A stretch of 64,000 nucleotides of DNA from Cryptomeria japonica (GCF_030272615.1 NC_081415.1:371197667-371261666), one strand, 5' to 3'. Numbered from the stretch's first letter, positions 1 through 12,955 are shown. Notes: generated from the letters alone by a model not told the origin. Numbers and translations: made by a program.

Positions 1-835
1 AAACTAATCGTGCAGTTCTAGTAGATGGCAGCTGCAAATATTTAACTGAATCTGTATCTCCTATTGCAATTTGCCTACAATAAAACATCATATGTTGCAT
101 GGTTGACCTTTTAGGCCATGCCCATTGATCTGATGTTAGGATCTATGACTGTTGCACATGTATGATTAACTATTACAACGATTAAATTGAAGGTCTTAAA
201 AACGTAATTGAAATGCTTAAATGATCATGACAATAATAAAGCGATGAATTAACAAAGAGAGAAAGAAGAGAGAAGACAAGAACATGAATTGATAACGGAG
301 TTCACCAATATGGCTACGCCTCCAGGCCCCTCTCCAACAGAGTGACCGATCCTTGATTATGCTCCAACAACAGTTACAAGGTCTTCAACTTGGACAAGTT
401 ACAAGTCTCCTGATTACAATGAGTACAAAGTCCTTCTCCTTCAAATGCAATAACAAGATGTTAGCCTTCCAACTTGCATAGAGATGAACACTCAAACTCC
501 ATAAAAACTTCTCTCACAAATTACCACTAACTCAAACTCCCCACTTACCCCTCTTTTTATACACCATGTTTGCCCAATTTGGCTTAAAACCAAATGATTT
601 TAAAATCATCCATATCTCCTCTTTACAACATGTAATCTTTAAAAATCCCCCTTAAATAACATTAGAATCTTGTTAATTTGTCAAGAATAACCCTAACCCG
701 TCTAAAATATCCCCATATAATATTTTCGGGTTTATAATTTTCATTTTATGTTTAATTTTGGGGCCCGAGCCCTCCAATCTCAGCCTTATCTCGACGGGCT
801 TCTTTAAATAAATTATTTTCCCTTTTCATCCCGAA
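1..835. other. Non-coding DNA, possible reverse LTR remnant
   Basis: No credible coding region. On the minus strand a TATAAAAA-like box lies at about 554-561, and the sequence downstream of it on that strand (to about 300) resembles the transcribed leader of a plant LTR. No TG..CA ends or target duplication could be found, so this is only a weak guess at an eroded LTR. Confidence 0.2.
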
Positions 836-837
836 AT

Positions 838-1030
838 ACGCGGGCGGTTCAATGGTAGAGAGAAGAGTGTGAAACGTTGGGGTCAGGACTTTGAACCACT
901 TGAACCCCAAATATCGGCCCCAACATACTTAAAATAAAACAAATGCCCCTTTTAGAATAGAGTGCATCGCGTGGTGTATTGGCTGAGAGGAAAAGTTGGA
1001 GATGAGAGGTTGGGGTTTGATTCCCCCAAC
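838..1030 (+). repeat. tRNA-like (SINE-like) segments
   Basis: Two tRNA-like patches lie in tandem. The first has GGTTCAATGGTAGAG at 846-860, which resembles a tRNA D-arm/A-box. The second has TGGCTGAGAGG at 980-990 (A-box-like) and GGTTTGATTCC at 1014-1024 (B-box-like), about 34 bases apart, followed by a GGGG/CCCC stem. Together they look like the head of a tRNA-derived SINE. No poly(A) tail or target duplication was recognised, and neither patch folds into a complete tRNA by eye. Confidence 0.3.
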
Positions 1031-1732
1031 CAACTTTTGACCAAACAAACTGTCTGTTGTAGGAGATTTTCCTGGGATTTCATGTGGGCATCCCAATTTA
1101 AGCATATCCTCCTGGATCACCCATTTTCGAGGAGCACTACACTTTGTCATAAAAATAAAAAATGTGATTAAAACCTGATCTAGATGTTTTTGCTTCATGC
1201 TTGCAATTCGCATGAAAATATAGGGCAAGGAGGATTTGTGTCGATAATCATTTTTTCAAGTAGTCCATAAAATGGTACAGGCTTTCTGTTGAGGGGGCAG
1301 ATCACAACCAAGAAATACAGATCCATGCAAAGCTGCAGAAATTATGTTGAAGCATATATTCCAGATACAGAGGAACGAACTACATTAAATGGTACACTTT
1401 TAGTTGAGGAGGCTGTTCATGCAGAAATATAGGACTAGAAGATATATACTACAGTCACTGTCTTAATGATAAATATTGTTGTCACTGCCGTCACTGTCTT
1501 AATTTTGATATTATGTATAGTTCAAATTGTAGAAATTTGAGTATCCCTCTATAAAATTGGCTCCAGACTGCCATCCCCAAAACGTGTCCCCTGCCATCCT
1601 TGTCCCCATCCCCAAAGAAACATGGAACATAGATGTCGACAAAAGATATATTGTGACTTAATCTGTACTCTGCTCTGAGTGTGCTTGCTGCTAGCAGTCT
1701 ATATTAAATTTAATCCTCCCCATACAAAGAGG
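1031..1732. other. Unassigned spacer
   Basis: No coding region or mobile-element end recognised. A C-rich patch with repeated CCATCCCC near 1570-1615 resembles patches at 13505-13590 and 35265-35345, and may be a common decayed repeat. Confidence 0.3.
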
Positions 1733-2100
1733 TGTTAAAAATTCATGAAGAGCCAATGATGAGCACACGATTATACTGAGAACAGGGGGTGAATCAGTAT
1801 AATACTACTAACTGTTACTTTTTCAAAACTTAATCAACTACAATAATCATAACCATACAAGATCTAGCAATTATAAACACAAGATTTATATGGAAACCCT
1901 TACCGAGAAAACCACAAGAATATTGCTTATATAAACTTGTCTTGCAAACTTCGTAGGCGCTCGTAGGCGCCAACCCACAGGAGACACCAATCCCCGAACC
2001 AACCCCACAGCTAAGCACCAACTTAGCAAGAGACACCAATCTCTCCTTTAGGAAGCACCAACTTCCAAATTCCTCAATGGATGAAATTATCTTCACAAAA
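1733..2100 (-). repeat. Decayed copia-type LTR (3' part), reverse
   Basis: Read on the minus strand, this stretch has the order seen in the intact copia LTR at 5821-7021: a GTGGTTTTC...GGTTTTCCA...TATAAATCTTG motif (plus 1878-1905), then a C-rich CACCCCC tract (plus about 1786-1795), then an end in TTAACA (plus 1733). This matches the U5 region of plant copia LTRs. The other end of the LTR was not found, so length and target duplication are unknown. Confidence 0.45.
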
Positions 2101-2820
2101 TCTGAATGTACATAATCTTTCTCACAAATCTGCTCTTAAATGATGCAGTCACTATCATACACTTCCCTTCTCAAATCTGCATGCACTGTCCTTTACAAAT
2201 CTGCCATAAGTCTACTGTTAACCTTCTTAAATCTGCTCTTCTATGACTGATTTTCTTCTTCACAAAGTCTGCATTATTCTTCCCCATAATTCTGCTATAC
2301 CTTTTCAAGTTGGCCTTAATTTATTTTGATCTTCCTTATAGGTAAGTCGGCCTTGATAAATTATTTTCTTAAACTTCTATTCCCTCAAGTGTGGCGACAA
2401 GAGAAGGGGTCAGCCTATATAATATCACTCAGTTCGGCCCGTATAATGTTATTTTAATTTCACATTTAATCATATTAATAGCTGCCTTAACACAAATAAA
2501 ATCTCTGCTCTTGGAATTACTTCGTTAAGGATTGCTGCCTTTAAATACTTATAAATTCTGCCTTTTAATTAGATATCTTTGTTGACTTTTTCCACATTTT
2601 ATGAATCGCAGCCCTTGAAAGATTTCTGCCTTTTGTCTCACCTTAATCGCTGCTCCTCAATGCTCTATAATCACTGCTTCTAAGAGTCATCTTAATCGCT
2701 GCATTTCTTTGATTACATTCATCTATCTTCAGTTTTATCTCTGCTCATTAATTTGCAATTGCTGCCTTTGTATTCTTCTTAATCACTGCATTTAAACTCT
2801 TAGTTTTGCTGCTCTTGTGA
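2100..2820. repeat. Degenerate AAATCTGC/AATCGCTGC array
   Basis: About twenty loosely spaced copies of an (A)AATC(T/G)CTGC-like word occur roughly every 30-50 bases, for example near 2128, 2175, 2205, 2235, 2275, 2650, 2695 and 2785. The units are too diverged for a clean consensus by eye. The array adjoins the reverse copia-type LTR and may be its U3 minisatellite. Confidence 0.35.
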
Positions 2821-5815
2821 ATCACTAATACACACATAACTTGAGTGATTAAACCTTTATTTGTATGCCTGTCTTGGATGCTAACATTGAGGTCCGCCAG
2901 CATATGAAGATATGCATGTTGTGGACGCCATAATAATGTGGGTTGGCCCTCGTCAATATGAGGGAGGCCGGTCCTTATCAATAGCAGAATCCTTAGTCAC
3001 ATGTTTATTTGGAGCTTACTAATGATCTCTTTGACATCAATTCCATTCTTTTTCATATGCCTTTGACAAACTTTGACATCTAAGACAAATAATCCAACAG
3101 CCAATTCCCTCACCATGCAAGTGTAAATATAAGAATATAGAGATTGGCACCTTGAATATTTTGCGTCATCAATCTGATATTTTCCATCAATACAAAAGAA
3201 ACTCAAAAAAAATTATTCAAAAGAATTAACGAAGCAACTTGTACATATCATAAGAAAAATTCAGAAAGCTAAACTAACATTATATAAGTTTATAGTACTT
3301 TACAATTCCATCATCAATGGATATATTATTTTATAATCAACCGAACAATATTTTCAGAGTACTTGAAAGACTTTGCTGTTTCTCTCAAGCACTGATTTTT
3401 CTCTGGACGAGACCAGCCCTGGCAAGACACAATTTTTTTTGTAAGAACATACTGATAAAAAAGTTTCAATATAAATTTCTGAAGCAGCCACTGAATCTCA
3501 CCTCAGCAACTTTGTTCAACTTCTCCTTCACATTCTTTAGCATTTCAGAAAGATCTCCATCCCATTTATAAAATTCCAGCTCTCTTCCATCCAATAATTT
3601 CTTTGCAACCTTTATGGCATTTTAAAATTTATATACAGTATATATTATAAAATGCATAAATGAAAAGCTGAAAGCAAATCAATGAAATGGGTGATTGTTA
3701 TTTTCAACATGAAGTATTGGGTCGGTTACTTATTCGCCAAAGCTTCGTGGTTAAAACAAGAATGAAGATTACAGAGTTCACAGATGGTGCTTGTATCACA
3801 TGCCAGAAAAACTGGCTTACATACCCTCTGACAGTGCAAAACAGCTAGAACATTTTGTTGGCAGATCTTAGCAGAATATGGCAGACCTTTGTTGCCCCTC
3901 CCTGCATTGACAAGGTACCCTAGTAATCTAGATGCTCCATAATCATTGTTACAAAAATATGAGAAATTGTGACTCGTTAGAATTTTGTTTCTTTCTAAAG
4001 AGAGGCTCAAATTACCTTTTAATGGAGATCATTTTCCTTTGCGGCTACAGGAGCTTGAATATTTAATGATTAAGAAAACAGACTATACATATTATCTCTG
4101 GAATTCAGAATTTTTAAAGGATGGTAACTATTTGAAAAATAGTGCAAAAGCAGAGATGCTGGCTCTGTTTACCTTTAAGTGAGAGGACCTCTTTCATGTG
4201 ACCTCTCAGATAAATTTTCTGTTTGGTTTAAAATAATGTATGGGCAGGGTTTAGAAAATTAAAGCTTACAAAACATTATCTGTTGAGACTTTTGGTCAGA
4301 TTACTTTTAATTTGGAAAAAAAAACACATCTAGACTACATTACAAGCTACTTCCATAATAGTCTCATGAATGTTTACTTTTATTTATCTCAATCCATCTA
4401 ATAATTAACAACAAGATGCAAATCATATACCAAACATGCAAGAGGACCCAAGCAGCTAGGCAATCAATAGTCAATACTTATTTACTGAGATAATTCAGTT
4501 CATATATGAGCATACTTGAGGATTGTGACAAGTATCTATCATGAAAAAATATGTAATTGAAATGAAGTCCCAGATATCAAAAACGAAGTAGACTATAAAA
4601 ATGAAATTTACTACTTATTTTTTCCTCCTTATGTCAACATACACCCTTACATTGCCATCACATCTCTTCGTCATTTATGTTCCTGCAGAAAGCCATATCC
4701 AGTTCTGTTTGGTAGAAGAGAATCTTGTGATCAACAAAGTCTATTTATGTGAAGTAGCATTTAATAAAAAATGAAAACCAGTATCTCCAGTCATGCAGAT
4801 TCAGCTTTGAATTTGTATCGTTATGCCTATTGTCAATAGTTCTTGTACATCTTGTACTGCAATTGCTTGGGACTTTGCTTCCTCAATTCTTTGCAAGATC
4901 TACTTGTTAAGTATTTGAATTCAGTACCATTATGGATGCCTTTGATTGGCATACACTTAATTTTTGACATTTGATTAGTAAATCAAGCCAGTATCTCTGA
5001 ATTAGTCAAGGAATAACTCCTGGAATGACTAAAGTATTACTCTCTCCTTAGTAAACCCCTTACTGTTACGTCCTTGTCCTTGAAATAATCCTAACTTGAT
5101 CTTCCTAGTGACCAGGGTGACTACTTGGATTTCTTGGCAGTCACTTCATAGAAATTTTAAAATTTAATGGTTATTCCAAAATCATAAATAATGCCAAGTG
5201 CAATACTAGACTGCTAGTTTTGTAGGAAACCAAAACTGTGTTGCTATCCTACAATAATTAAATGCAGCTGTCTTGTTGCCTTCCAGGCACAGATATTACA
5301 CCAAAGTGCTAATGAGCAGTACTCTTTTTTCCCTAGCACAGAGAAATTTGTATATCCATTTAGTGCAGCATTTTGTACTAGCTCTCTGAGTCAAGGCATA
5401 AGAGCTGTCCTATCCTTACAAACTATGCACTCCACTTTCTGTTGAGAGATCATTTACAAGCTTCAAAAAAGCAGTTCCTGAAATGGTACACTTCCCCCTA
5501 AACTTTGAGATGCCTAGTTTCATCTACGTCCCTTATTGTGATTCAAACTTTAAATGTGTCATCTTTTATTGTGATTCAATCTTCAAATGTGTTGTGCATC
5601 TATGTACAGCATATCACTAGCTTTCTATTAAAGGATGTTTTGTCCCTGACCTCTAAGTGTTATGTTATTAATTCTATTGTGTCTTGAATACCAAGAATTC
5701 ATGAAGGGTTTAGTCATGGGTTAAGTAGGTTTTTCTTCCCATTGAGTATGTACAGAGGGAAAACCCTAAATGATGTATCCCTTTTTAATACCATTTAATA
5801 TTGCAATATAGAGAT
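2821..5815. other. AT-rich spacer, nothing recognised
   Basis: About 3 kb of A/T-rich DNA. The few open frames are short (94 codons at most), lack codon bias and show no motif. No LTR end, inverted repeat, tRNA or transposase-like sequence was recognised. Confidence 0.4.
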
Positions 5816-5820
5816 TGACC

Positions 5821-7021
5821 TGTTGGCCATTTGGTGGAATTGATTATGTGTTGCGTTCATGTTTTGTCATTGATGCCAACACTAGCTGTTTGGATGCTTT
5901 ACCGGCACCCTTCTGGTCCCGGTAGGTTGAGTGGTTTCTGGTTGATTTGGATCCGACATGATCCGGTAGGCTCCGGTATAGTTTGGTTATAGAATTGGCT
6001 TATTCATGATACTCATGTTCATATTCAGTAAATTGGTTTTGATATGATGATCGGATGCTATCCTGTTTGCTTAGAAGCGTGGTTTCTGGTTCTGGCGAGG
6101 GTTTCACTAGCAGAGTTTTTGATGAATTGCATAAGTGGTGTTGGTGCAGCTTCTGGTGGAGTTTTGGGATGCTGTTGGGATCATGTTTGAGACTTGGCGG
6201 ATGGAGATCATTGCTGTAGCGTGTGAACCTATGCTGGGTCCCGGTTGATCTAGGTTATGGACCGGTTTTAATGTAGCATGTGGATTGGACATATGTTTCC
6301 GGGATGTCTTATGTGTTGAATATTATTTGTTTGGTCTAAGGCCGACATGGTTTGTAATTATGTAATTAGTTTATTATCTGGTGGCCGACCTAATTGTTAA
6401 TGGTCGAGGGTTTATATATATAGATGTAAGATCTCATTGTAGATCATATATAGGAATGGGAAAGGAATGTAATGTGCGAATAATGTAATATCATTCAAGT
6501 AGAGGATTTGGTCAATCATTGGAGATGAAATTGGGTTTATGTAAGAGGATTTAATCCTCCGGTATTGAGCTTAACCGGAACTGTACTCAAACATAGGAGA
6601 TGCTATCTTTTGCAATTCAACACTTCTCTAGATTGTAGTCTGGATTTCTATGTAGCCGGTGAGGCTCCTTTTGTGATGAGCAGTGCGCTCTAGGCTCTTG
6701 GTCTTCCTACAAGTGCAGGCCCCTCAATTGTAATTCACATACTTACTGCAGAAGTATTATTTGACTGTGGGTAGGCTTCCCACCGTGGTTTTTCCCTTTA
6801 CCAGGTTTTCCACGTATAAATCTTGGTGTCATGTGGATGATATTTATTCTGTGATTATTGTTTATGCTTAATTGATTTAACTGCAATTCCAATATTAATG
6901 TTTTGGGTTCCGATATTAAAGTTTTAATTGCTAATGGTTCCGGTAATCTATGACAACTAATTCACCCCCCCACCCCTCCCCCCCCTCTCAGTTGTCTTCT
7001 GGTTATTTGAACTGTCTAACA
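5821..7021 (+). repeat. 5' LTR of copia element
   Basis: Pairs with 11721-12901. It starts TGTTGGCC and ends TCTAACA. It holds a TATA-like run at 6411-6420, the GTGGTTTTTCCC...CCAGGTTTTCCACG motif typical of plant copia U5 regions near 6790, and a C-rich run just before the end (6965-6990). Confidence 0.95.
6411..6420 (+). promoter_or_regulatory. LTR TATA box
   Basis: TTTATATATA, continuing into TATAGATG, is conserved in the 3' LTR near 12325-12335. It is the best candidate for the core promoter of the element; the R region would begin shortly after. Confidence 0.6.
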
Positions 7022-7023
7022 AT

Positions 7024-7035
7024 TGGTATCAGAGC
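7024..7035 (+). other. Primer-binding site (tRNA-iMet)
   Basis: TGGTATCAGAGC lies two bases after the 5' LTR end and is the usual complement of the 3' end of plant initiator tRNA-Met, the minus-strand primer of most plant LTR elements. Confidence 0.92.
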
Positions 7036-7079
7036 TTTGGTCCTCTCTGCAGAAAGCTTAACCGCTTGAGGAAAATCCT

Positions 7080-8160
7080 ATGACATCTAATAGTTCAAGT
7101 TCATCCAATTCATCTAGAGCTATCTTTCAGAGAGATATTCCTAGGCTTGATGGAACAAATTACATAGTATAGAAGATTCGGATGGAGACTCATCTAAGAT
7201 GTCTTGGCAAGGAGATTTGGGAGATCACACAGAATGGTGTCACACCTTATAATCCGGGATATGGCAATCCTCCTCCGGCAAACCTGGCTAAGGAGCTTGA
7301 GAATGATTGTAGAGCAAGAGAAGCCCTCTTGTGTGCACTTTCCGATCAGCAAATAATGGGATTAACCGACAAATCATCTGGAAAGGCTATATGGGATAAG
7401 TTGGAGACTCTTAATGAAGGTGACCCTACAGTGAAGATTGCTAAATTTGATGGTTATCGGGTGAGATATGAAAACCTGAAGATGGAAGAAGATGAAGGGA
7501 TTACTGCATTCATGGAAAGGGTAAAAGAGATTGTTATGGGAATTCAACGTTGTGGTAGAATTCTGAGCGAAGATGAAATTGTTTCTAAAGTTCTGAGACC
7601 CTACCACTGGCTTACAAAATGAAGGCAACTGCTATTAATGAGTTGAGAACAATGGCTAATACATCTGTCAACAAAGATACCTTGGTTGGAAAATTATCTG
7701 CTTTTGAGCTTGAAGAATTTGGACCTTCTGGAGCTGTGAAGACTGAACCTGCTTTTCATGCATCTACATCTGCAACCGGTAAGCAAGATTGGAAAGCTTT
7801 ATATGCAAAGGAATTAGAAGATATGAAGAGAGAAGATGATGAGTTTGAGCAACTTGAAGCACTATTTGCTAAAAGAGTACCTAAAGGACCGATAGGAAGT
7901 AAGTATGAAGGAAAAACACCTTTTAAATGTTTTGCATGAAATAAGATTGGTCATTTTGCATCTAGATGTCCTGAAAGGAATTCAAGATTTGAAGAAAGAG
8001 TCAAAAGATCTTTTAAGCCTAACCCTGGATATCAGAACAAGTATAAGTACAAGAAAAACAGAGACAAATCATGCTACATAGCGGATGAGGAAGGCATTAC
8101 TGATTCTGATGATGAACCGGCAGAAGAATCTGCTAGTGGTTCCGACAATGGGAAGGAATG
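7080..8160 (+). pseudogene. gag: copia gag (nucleocapsid) remnant
   Basis: The gag part starts at the ATG at 7080, 45 bases after the PBS. It would form the virus-like particle and bind element RNA. The reading frame is broken three times. There is a TAG at 7170-7172, where copia Gag normally has a Trp near the N terminus. A one-base loss near 7595 moves the frame so that translation resumes with the ORF beginning at 7619. A TGA at 7937-7939 replaces the second Cys of the CX2CX4HX4C zinc knuckle, whose other residues (Cys-Phe-Ala before it, His and Cys after) are still visible. The region after the knuckle is basic and then acidic, and leads directly into the protease domain. Assignment rests on position, knuckle and frame continuity. 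Confidence 0.9.
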
Positions 8161-11100
8161 GGTGTTTTTGGCTATCAAGAAAGATGATCCGGCACTGGAA
8201 GAGAATGTACCTGAAGAGAAGGCACTTGCTACTAAAATTGAAGACAAGGATGAATGGGTAATTGACAACGGTTGTTCACATCATATGACTGGAGATAAAG
8301 GGAAGTTTCTATCTTTGCAAGAATTTGATGGCGGTCTAGTTAGATTTGGAGATGACAAAGCATGTATGATCAAAGGAAAATAAACTATATCATTGGATGG
8401 TAAGAACAATACTGACAATGCTTATTATGTTGAAGGTTTAAAGCATAATCTTTTGAGTGTAGGACAATTAGTGGATAAGGGATTTCAATTACAGTTCAAG
8501 GATGGAAAATGCAAAATCATTAACAGATCTGGTTTGGAGATTGCAACCAATACACAGACAAAAGACAACATATTTCATTTGAATTCCGGTGAGAACACAT
8601 GTTTGATTACATAGATTGATGAGAGTTGACTATGGCATAAAAGGCTGTGTCATGTGAATTTTGATTGCATTGTAAAGATCAATTCAACTAAGGCAATTAA
8701 GGATATACCTAAGATTATGAAGCCCTATAATCCGGTATGTAAAGAATGTCAAATGGGTAAACAAGTCAAAACCTCTTTTAGGAGTATACAAGATAAATCA
8801 AATGATGTTCTTGATCTTATTCATACTGATTTGTGTGGCCCTGCTAGAATTAAAAGTTTTCAAGGTGATAGATATTTCATGCTAATCATTGATGATTATT
8901 CTAGAATGATGTGGGTTACTTTTCTAAAAAAAAAATCTGAGGCATTTGAAAAGTTCAAAATCTTTAAGGCTAGTGTGGAAACTGAAATAGGATTGAAGAT
9001 TAAATGTTTGAGGTCAGATCATGGTGGATAATTCACATCCGGTGAGTTTAATAACTTTTGTGAGAAGCATGGTATAAGAAGACAATTTTCTGCTCCCCGG
9101 ACACCTCAACAGAATGGAGTTGTGGAAAGGAAGAACAGAACTATCTTGGATGCTGCTAGAACAATGATGATGGAAGCTAGTCTACCTCATATCTACTGGA
9201 GAGAAGCAGTAAGCATAGCGGTTTATACATTCAACAGAGTACATATCAAAGGAGAAACCGGTAAGACAACTTATGAATTATGGTTTGGCAATATACCTAC
9301 AGTTAAGTATTTCAGAATCTTTGGTGGTAAATGTTATATCAGGAGAGATGATATAATTGGCAAATTTGATCCTAAATGTGATGAAGGCATATTTCTTGGT
9401 TATTCTAATAAGAGAAAAGCATATAGATGTTATAAAAAGAGATTGCAAAGAATTGTGTAGAGTGCTAATGTCAAAGTAGATGAGCTGAACAGAAGTCAAA
9501 TCAGAGTTTATGAGAAGGAACCGGCAGTGGAAATGATTCTATCTAAACCAGTAGCACCTTTACCAAAACAAAGTGTTGAACCAGTTACTCCGGCAGTATC
9601 AAAGAATTCTATAATGACTGAAGATCAGGGAAAAGGAACAGAGAGTCGGAGGACTCCTAGGTATGTGAGATTGAATAATTTAGAAGATCAAATCATTGGG
9701 GACAAGAGCAATGGAGTAATGACAAGAAGAAGACTGGCAACTAATGAGGTATGTTTAATTTCACAAGTTGAACCGGTATCAATAATTGAAGCATGTAAAG
9801 ATGAATATTGGTTGAAAGCTATGGAAGAAGAATTAGATCAGATTGAGAAAAATAACACATGGACTTTGGTTCCCTGGCCTAAAAATAAAAATGTTATTGT
9901 AACTAAATGGGTTTTTAGGAATAAAATGAATGAGGATGGTCAAGTTATAAGGAATAAGGCTAGATTGGTTTGTAAAGGATATTCTCAGAAGGAAGGAATT
10001 GATTATGGAGAGACTTTTGCACCTGTAGCTAGGATTGAAGCTGTAAGATTATTTCTTGCCTATGCTACTTATAAAAACTACAAGGTTTATCAGATGGATG
10101 TTAAATGTGCATTTTTGAATGGGGATCTTAATGAGGAAGTTTATATTGAGCAACCTGATGGTTTTTCACTATCAGATGATACAAACATGGTTTGCAGGTT
10201 AAGGAAAGCTTTATATGGATTGAAACAAGCACCCAGAGCTTGGTATGCAAGGTTGGATAAATATCTTTTGAAGCTTGGTTTTACTAAGGGTAATGCTGAT
10301 AGTAATTTATATTATAAAATCACTGATGATGATATACTGATTATTGAAGTATTTGTTGATGACATTATTTTTGGAGGTGAAGATAAGTTGTGCATAGAAT
10401 TTTCTAAAAAATATGGAGAAAGAATTTGAGATGTCTACGATTGGGGAAATGAATTTTTTCTTAGGTTTGCAGATTACTCAAACTGACAAAGGTATTTTTA
10501 TCTATCAAACTAAGTATGCTAACGAATTGTTGAAGAAATTTGGTATGGGAGATTCTAAACCGGTAAGTACTACTAGGGTTACAAGTGAGAAATTGACAAG
10601 AAAAGATGTTTCTACACTGGTAAATCCTACAAGATACAAATCTATGATTGGAGGTCTTTTTTATTTGACTCAAACTAAGCCGGACATTATGAATGTTGTT
10701 TGTATTGTTTCAAGATTTTAGAGTGATCCTAGAGAAAATCATGAGAGTGCGGTGAAAAGGATTTTTAGATACTCACAAGGTACATCAGAATATGGTTTGT
10801 GGTACCCTAAGGATGATGACTTTACTTTATGTGCATATATAGATGCTGATTGGGCTAGAGATGTTGATGACCGGAAAAGTACTTTTGGTGGAGCTTTCTT
10901 TTTTGGAAAGAAGTTGGTTTCATGGATCAGCAAGAAACAGTCATGTACTTCTTTATCTACTGCTGAAGCTGAGTATGTTGTTGCTGCTACTAACTATACA
11001 CAAGTTTATGGATGAAGCAAATGTTGAAGGATATAAAGGTGGATTGTGATGCACTAATAATTATTCACTGTGATAACTTTGTTGCTATTGATATATCAAA

Positions 11101-11305
11101 GAATCCGGTATTTCATTCTAAGACAAAGCACATATCTATCAAATACAACTTTTTGAAGGAAAAGGTGGAAGCAAATGAAGTTAGATTGGTTTATGTGAAC
11201 ACTAAAGAGCAGATTGCAGATATTTTCACTAAACCTTTGCCCAAGGAATCGTTTGAGTACCTGAGAGACAGATTGGGAGTTTCTGCCCCTCCGGTAGAGA
11301 CTTGA
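8161..11305 (+). pseudogene. pol: copia pol: protease, integrase, RT, RNase H
   Basis: Domains are in copia order. Protease: active-site Asp at 8264-8266, but in the context Asp-Asn-Gly instead of the usual Asp-Ser-Gly. GAG-pre-integrase (LWHKRLCHV) lies around 8630-8760. Integrase: catalytic Asp 8828-8830, Asp 9017-9019 and Glu 9125-9127, all kept. Reverse transcriptase: about 9750-10450, with Phe-Val-Asp-Asp (the two Asp at 10358-10363). RNase H: about 10830-11260, with the copia C-terminal ADIFTKPLPK motif. The frame ends TGA at 11303-11305. In-frame stops are at 8381, 8612, 8627, 9029, 9458 and 10719; frameshifts lie near 10405 (in an A run) and near 11005 (a T run). Nonfunctional; it would need enzymes from another copy. 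Confidence 0.95.
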
Positions 11306-11720
11306 TTGATGTGGTTTGGCATCAGTCCGGTATGCATTATCAGAGATACTATTCATTCCAGCACTAATGTGGGGATCTACTGCTCAGGGGGAGTAGTTAG
11401 CTTTGTGATTCAGTGGTTTATGTTTTTGCTTTGATATTTTTGTCATATTTTTGGCATTGATGTCAAAGGGGGAGAGATATTGATGTGAAAAAGAAAAAGT
11501 AAAAGGGGGAGAGATATTAAAAAGAAAAAGTAAAGGGGAGAGATACATGTATAATCTAGAGCTTTACAGAGATATTATTCACAGGGGGAGTTTGGTCTTT
11601 ATTTCAGAGCTATATGCGGGAGACTGTTGCCTATCTTCCATTGGGGGAGACTTGTTGGCATTTCTTGGTACTTAGATGTTTTTCACATCTAGTGTTGCCA
11701 TCAATGCCAAAGGGGGAGAT
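11306..11720 (+). other. 3' untranslated region with repeated purine tracts
   Basis: The polypurine tract AAAGGGGGAGA sits at 11709-11719 against the 3' LTR and should prime plus-strand synthesis. Four or five near copies of the same GGGGGAG word occur upstream (about 11387, 11468, 11505, 11535, 11583 and 11643). Those at 11465-11545 lie in tandem units that share GAGATATT and AAAAAGAAAAAGTAAA. Confidence 0.8.
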
Positions 11721-12901
11721 TGTTGGCCATTTGGTGGAATTGATTGTGTTGCATTGATGTTTTGTCATTGATGCCAACACTAGCTATTTGGATGCTTTAC
11801 CGACACCCTTTTGGTCCTGGTAGGTTGAGTGGTTTCTGGTTGATTTGGATCCGGCATGATCTGGTAGGCTCCGGTATAGTTTGGTTATGGAATTGGCTTA
11901 TTCATGATACTCATGTTCATATTCAGTAAATTGGTTTTGGTTTGATGATTGAATGCTATCTTGTTTGCTTAGAAGCTTGGTTTCTGGTTCCGGCGAGGGT
12001 TTCATTGGCAAATCTTTTGATGAAGATCTTTGATGAATTGCATAAGTGGTGTTGGTGCAGCTTCTGGTGGAGCTTCGAGATGCTGTTGGTGATCATGTTC
12101 AAGACTTGGCAGATGGAGATCATTGATGTAGCGTGTGGACCTATACTGGGTCCCGGTTGATCTAGGTTATGGACCGACTTTAATGTAACGTGTGGATTGG
12201 ACATATGTTTCCAGGATGTCTTATGTGTTGGATATTATTTGTTTGGTCTAAGGCCGACATGATTTGTAATTAGGTAATTAGATTATTATTTGGTGGCCGA
12301 CCTAATTGTTTATGGTCGAGGGTATATATATATAGATGTAAGATCTCATTGTAGATCATATATAGGAATGGGAAAGGAATGTAATGTGCGAATAATGTAA
12401 TATCATTCAAGCAGAGGATTTGGTCGATCATTGGAGATCAAATTGGTTTTATGTAAGAGGATTTAGTCCTCTGGTATTGAGCTTAACCGAAACTATACTC
12501 AGGTATAGGAGATTTTATCTTTTGTAGTTCAACACTTCTCCGGATTGTAGTCTGGATTTCTATATAGTCGGTGAGGCTCTTTTTGTGATGAGCAGTGCGC
12601 TATAAGTTGTTGGCCTTCCTACAAGTGCAGGCCCCTCAATTGTAATTCACATATTGTAGAAGTATTCTCTGACTATGGGTAGGCTTCCCACCGTGGTTTT
12701 TTCCTTTACCGGGTTTTTCACATATAAATCTTGGTGTCATGTGGATGATATTTATCTGTGATTATTGTTTATGCTTAATTGGTTTAACTGCTATTCCGGT
12801 ATTAAATTTTTAATTGCTAATGGTTCCGGTAATCTGTGACAACTGATTCACCCCCCTCCCCCCCCTCTCAGTTGTCTTCCGGTTATTTGAACAGTCTAAC
12901 A
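11721..12901 (+). repeat. 3' LTR of copia element
   Basis: Direct repeat of 5821-7021, same ends, followed at once by the target duplication TGACC at 12902-12906. Confidence 0.95.
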
Positions 12902-12955
12902 TGACCATCGTGTGAGGGATCTTCTATTGTACTGTCAGATTTGACGGTGCGATCC

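Larger units (their letters stand above)
5821..12901 (+). mobile_element. Ty1/copia LTR retrotransposon (full length, dead)
   Basis: Complete 7.08 kb element: 5' LTR 5821-7021, PBS 7024-7035, one gag-pol frame 7080-11305, a purine-tract region, and 3' LTR 11721-12901. The LTRs start TGTTGGCC and end GTCTAACA. A perfect 5-bp target duplication TGACC flanks it (5816-5820 and 12902-12906), so it inserted as a unit. Domain order protease-integrase-RT-RNase H identifies Ty1/copia. Eight in-frame stops and three frameshifts show that it can no longer encode its proteins. The LTRs are clearly alike but have scattered mismatches and indels (1201 versus 1181 bp), so the insertion is not very recent. 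Confidence 0.97.

Noticed and set aside
1733-4439. Reverse copia LTR ending at 4439 with AGAGG duplication
   Set aside because: AGAGG at 1728-1732 and 4440-4444 could be a target duplication, but the implied 2.7 kb length and weak LTR start make a chance match more likely.
6107-6292. Minus-strand frames at 6107-6292 and 11956-12204
   Set aside because: They are the same LTR segment read backwards in both copia LTRs; not conserved as protein.
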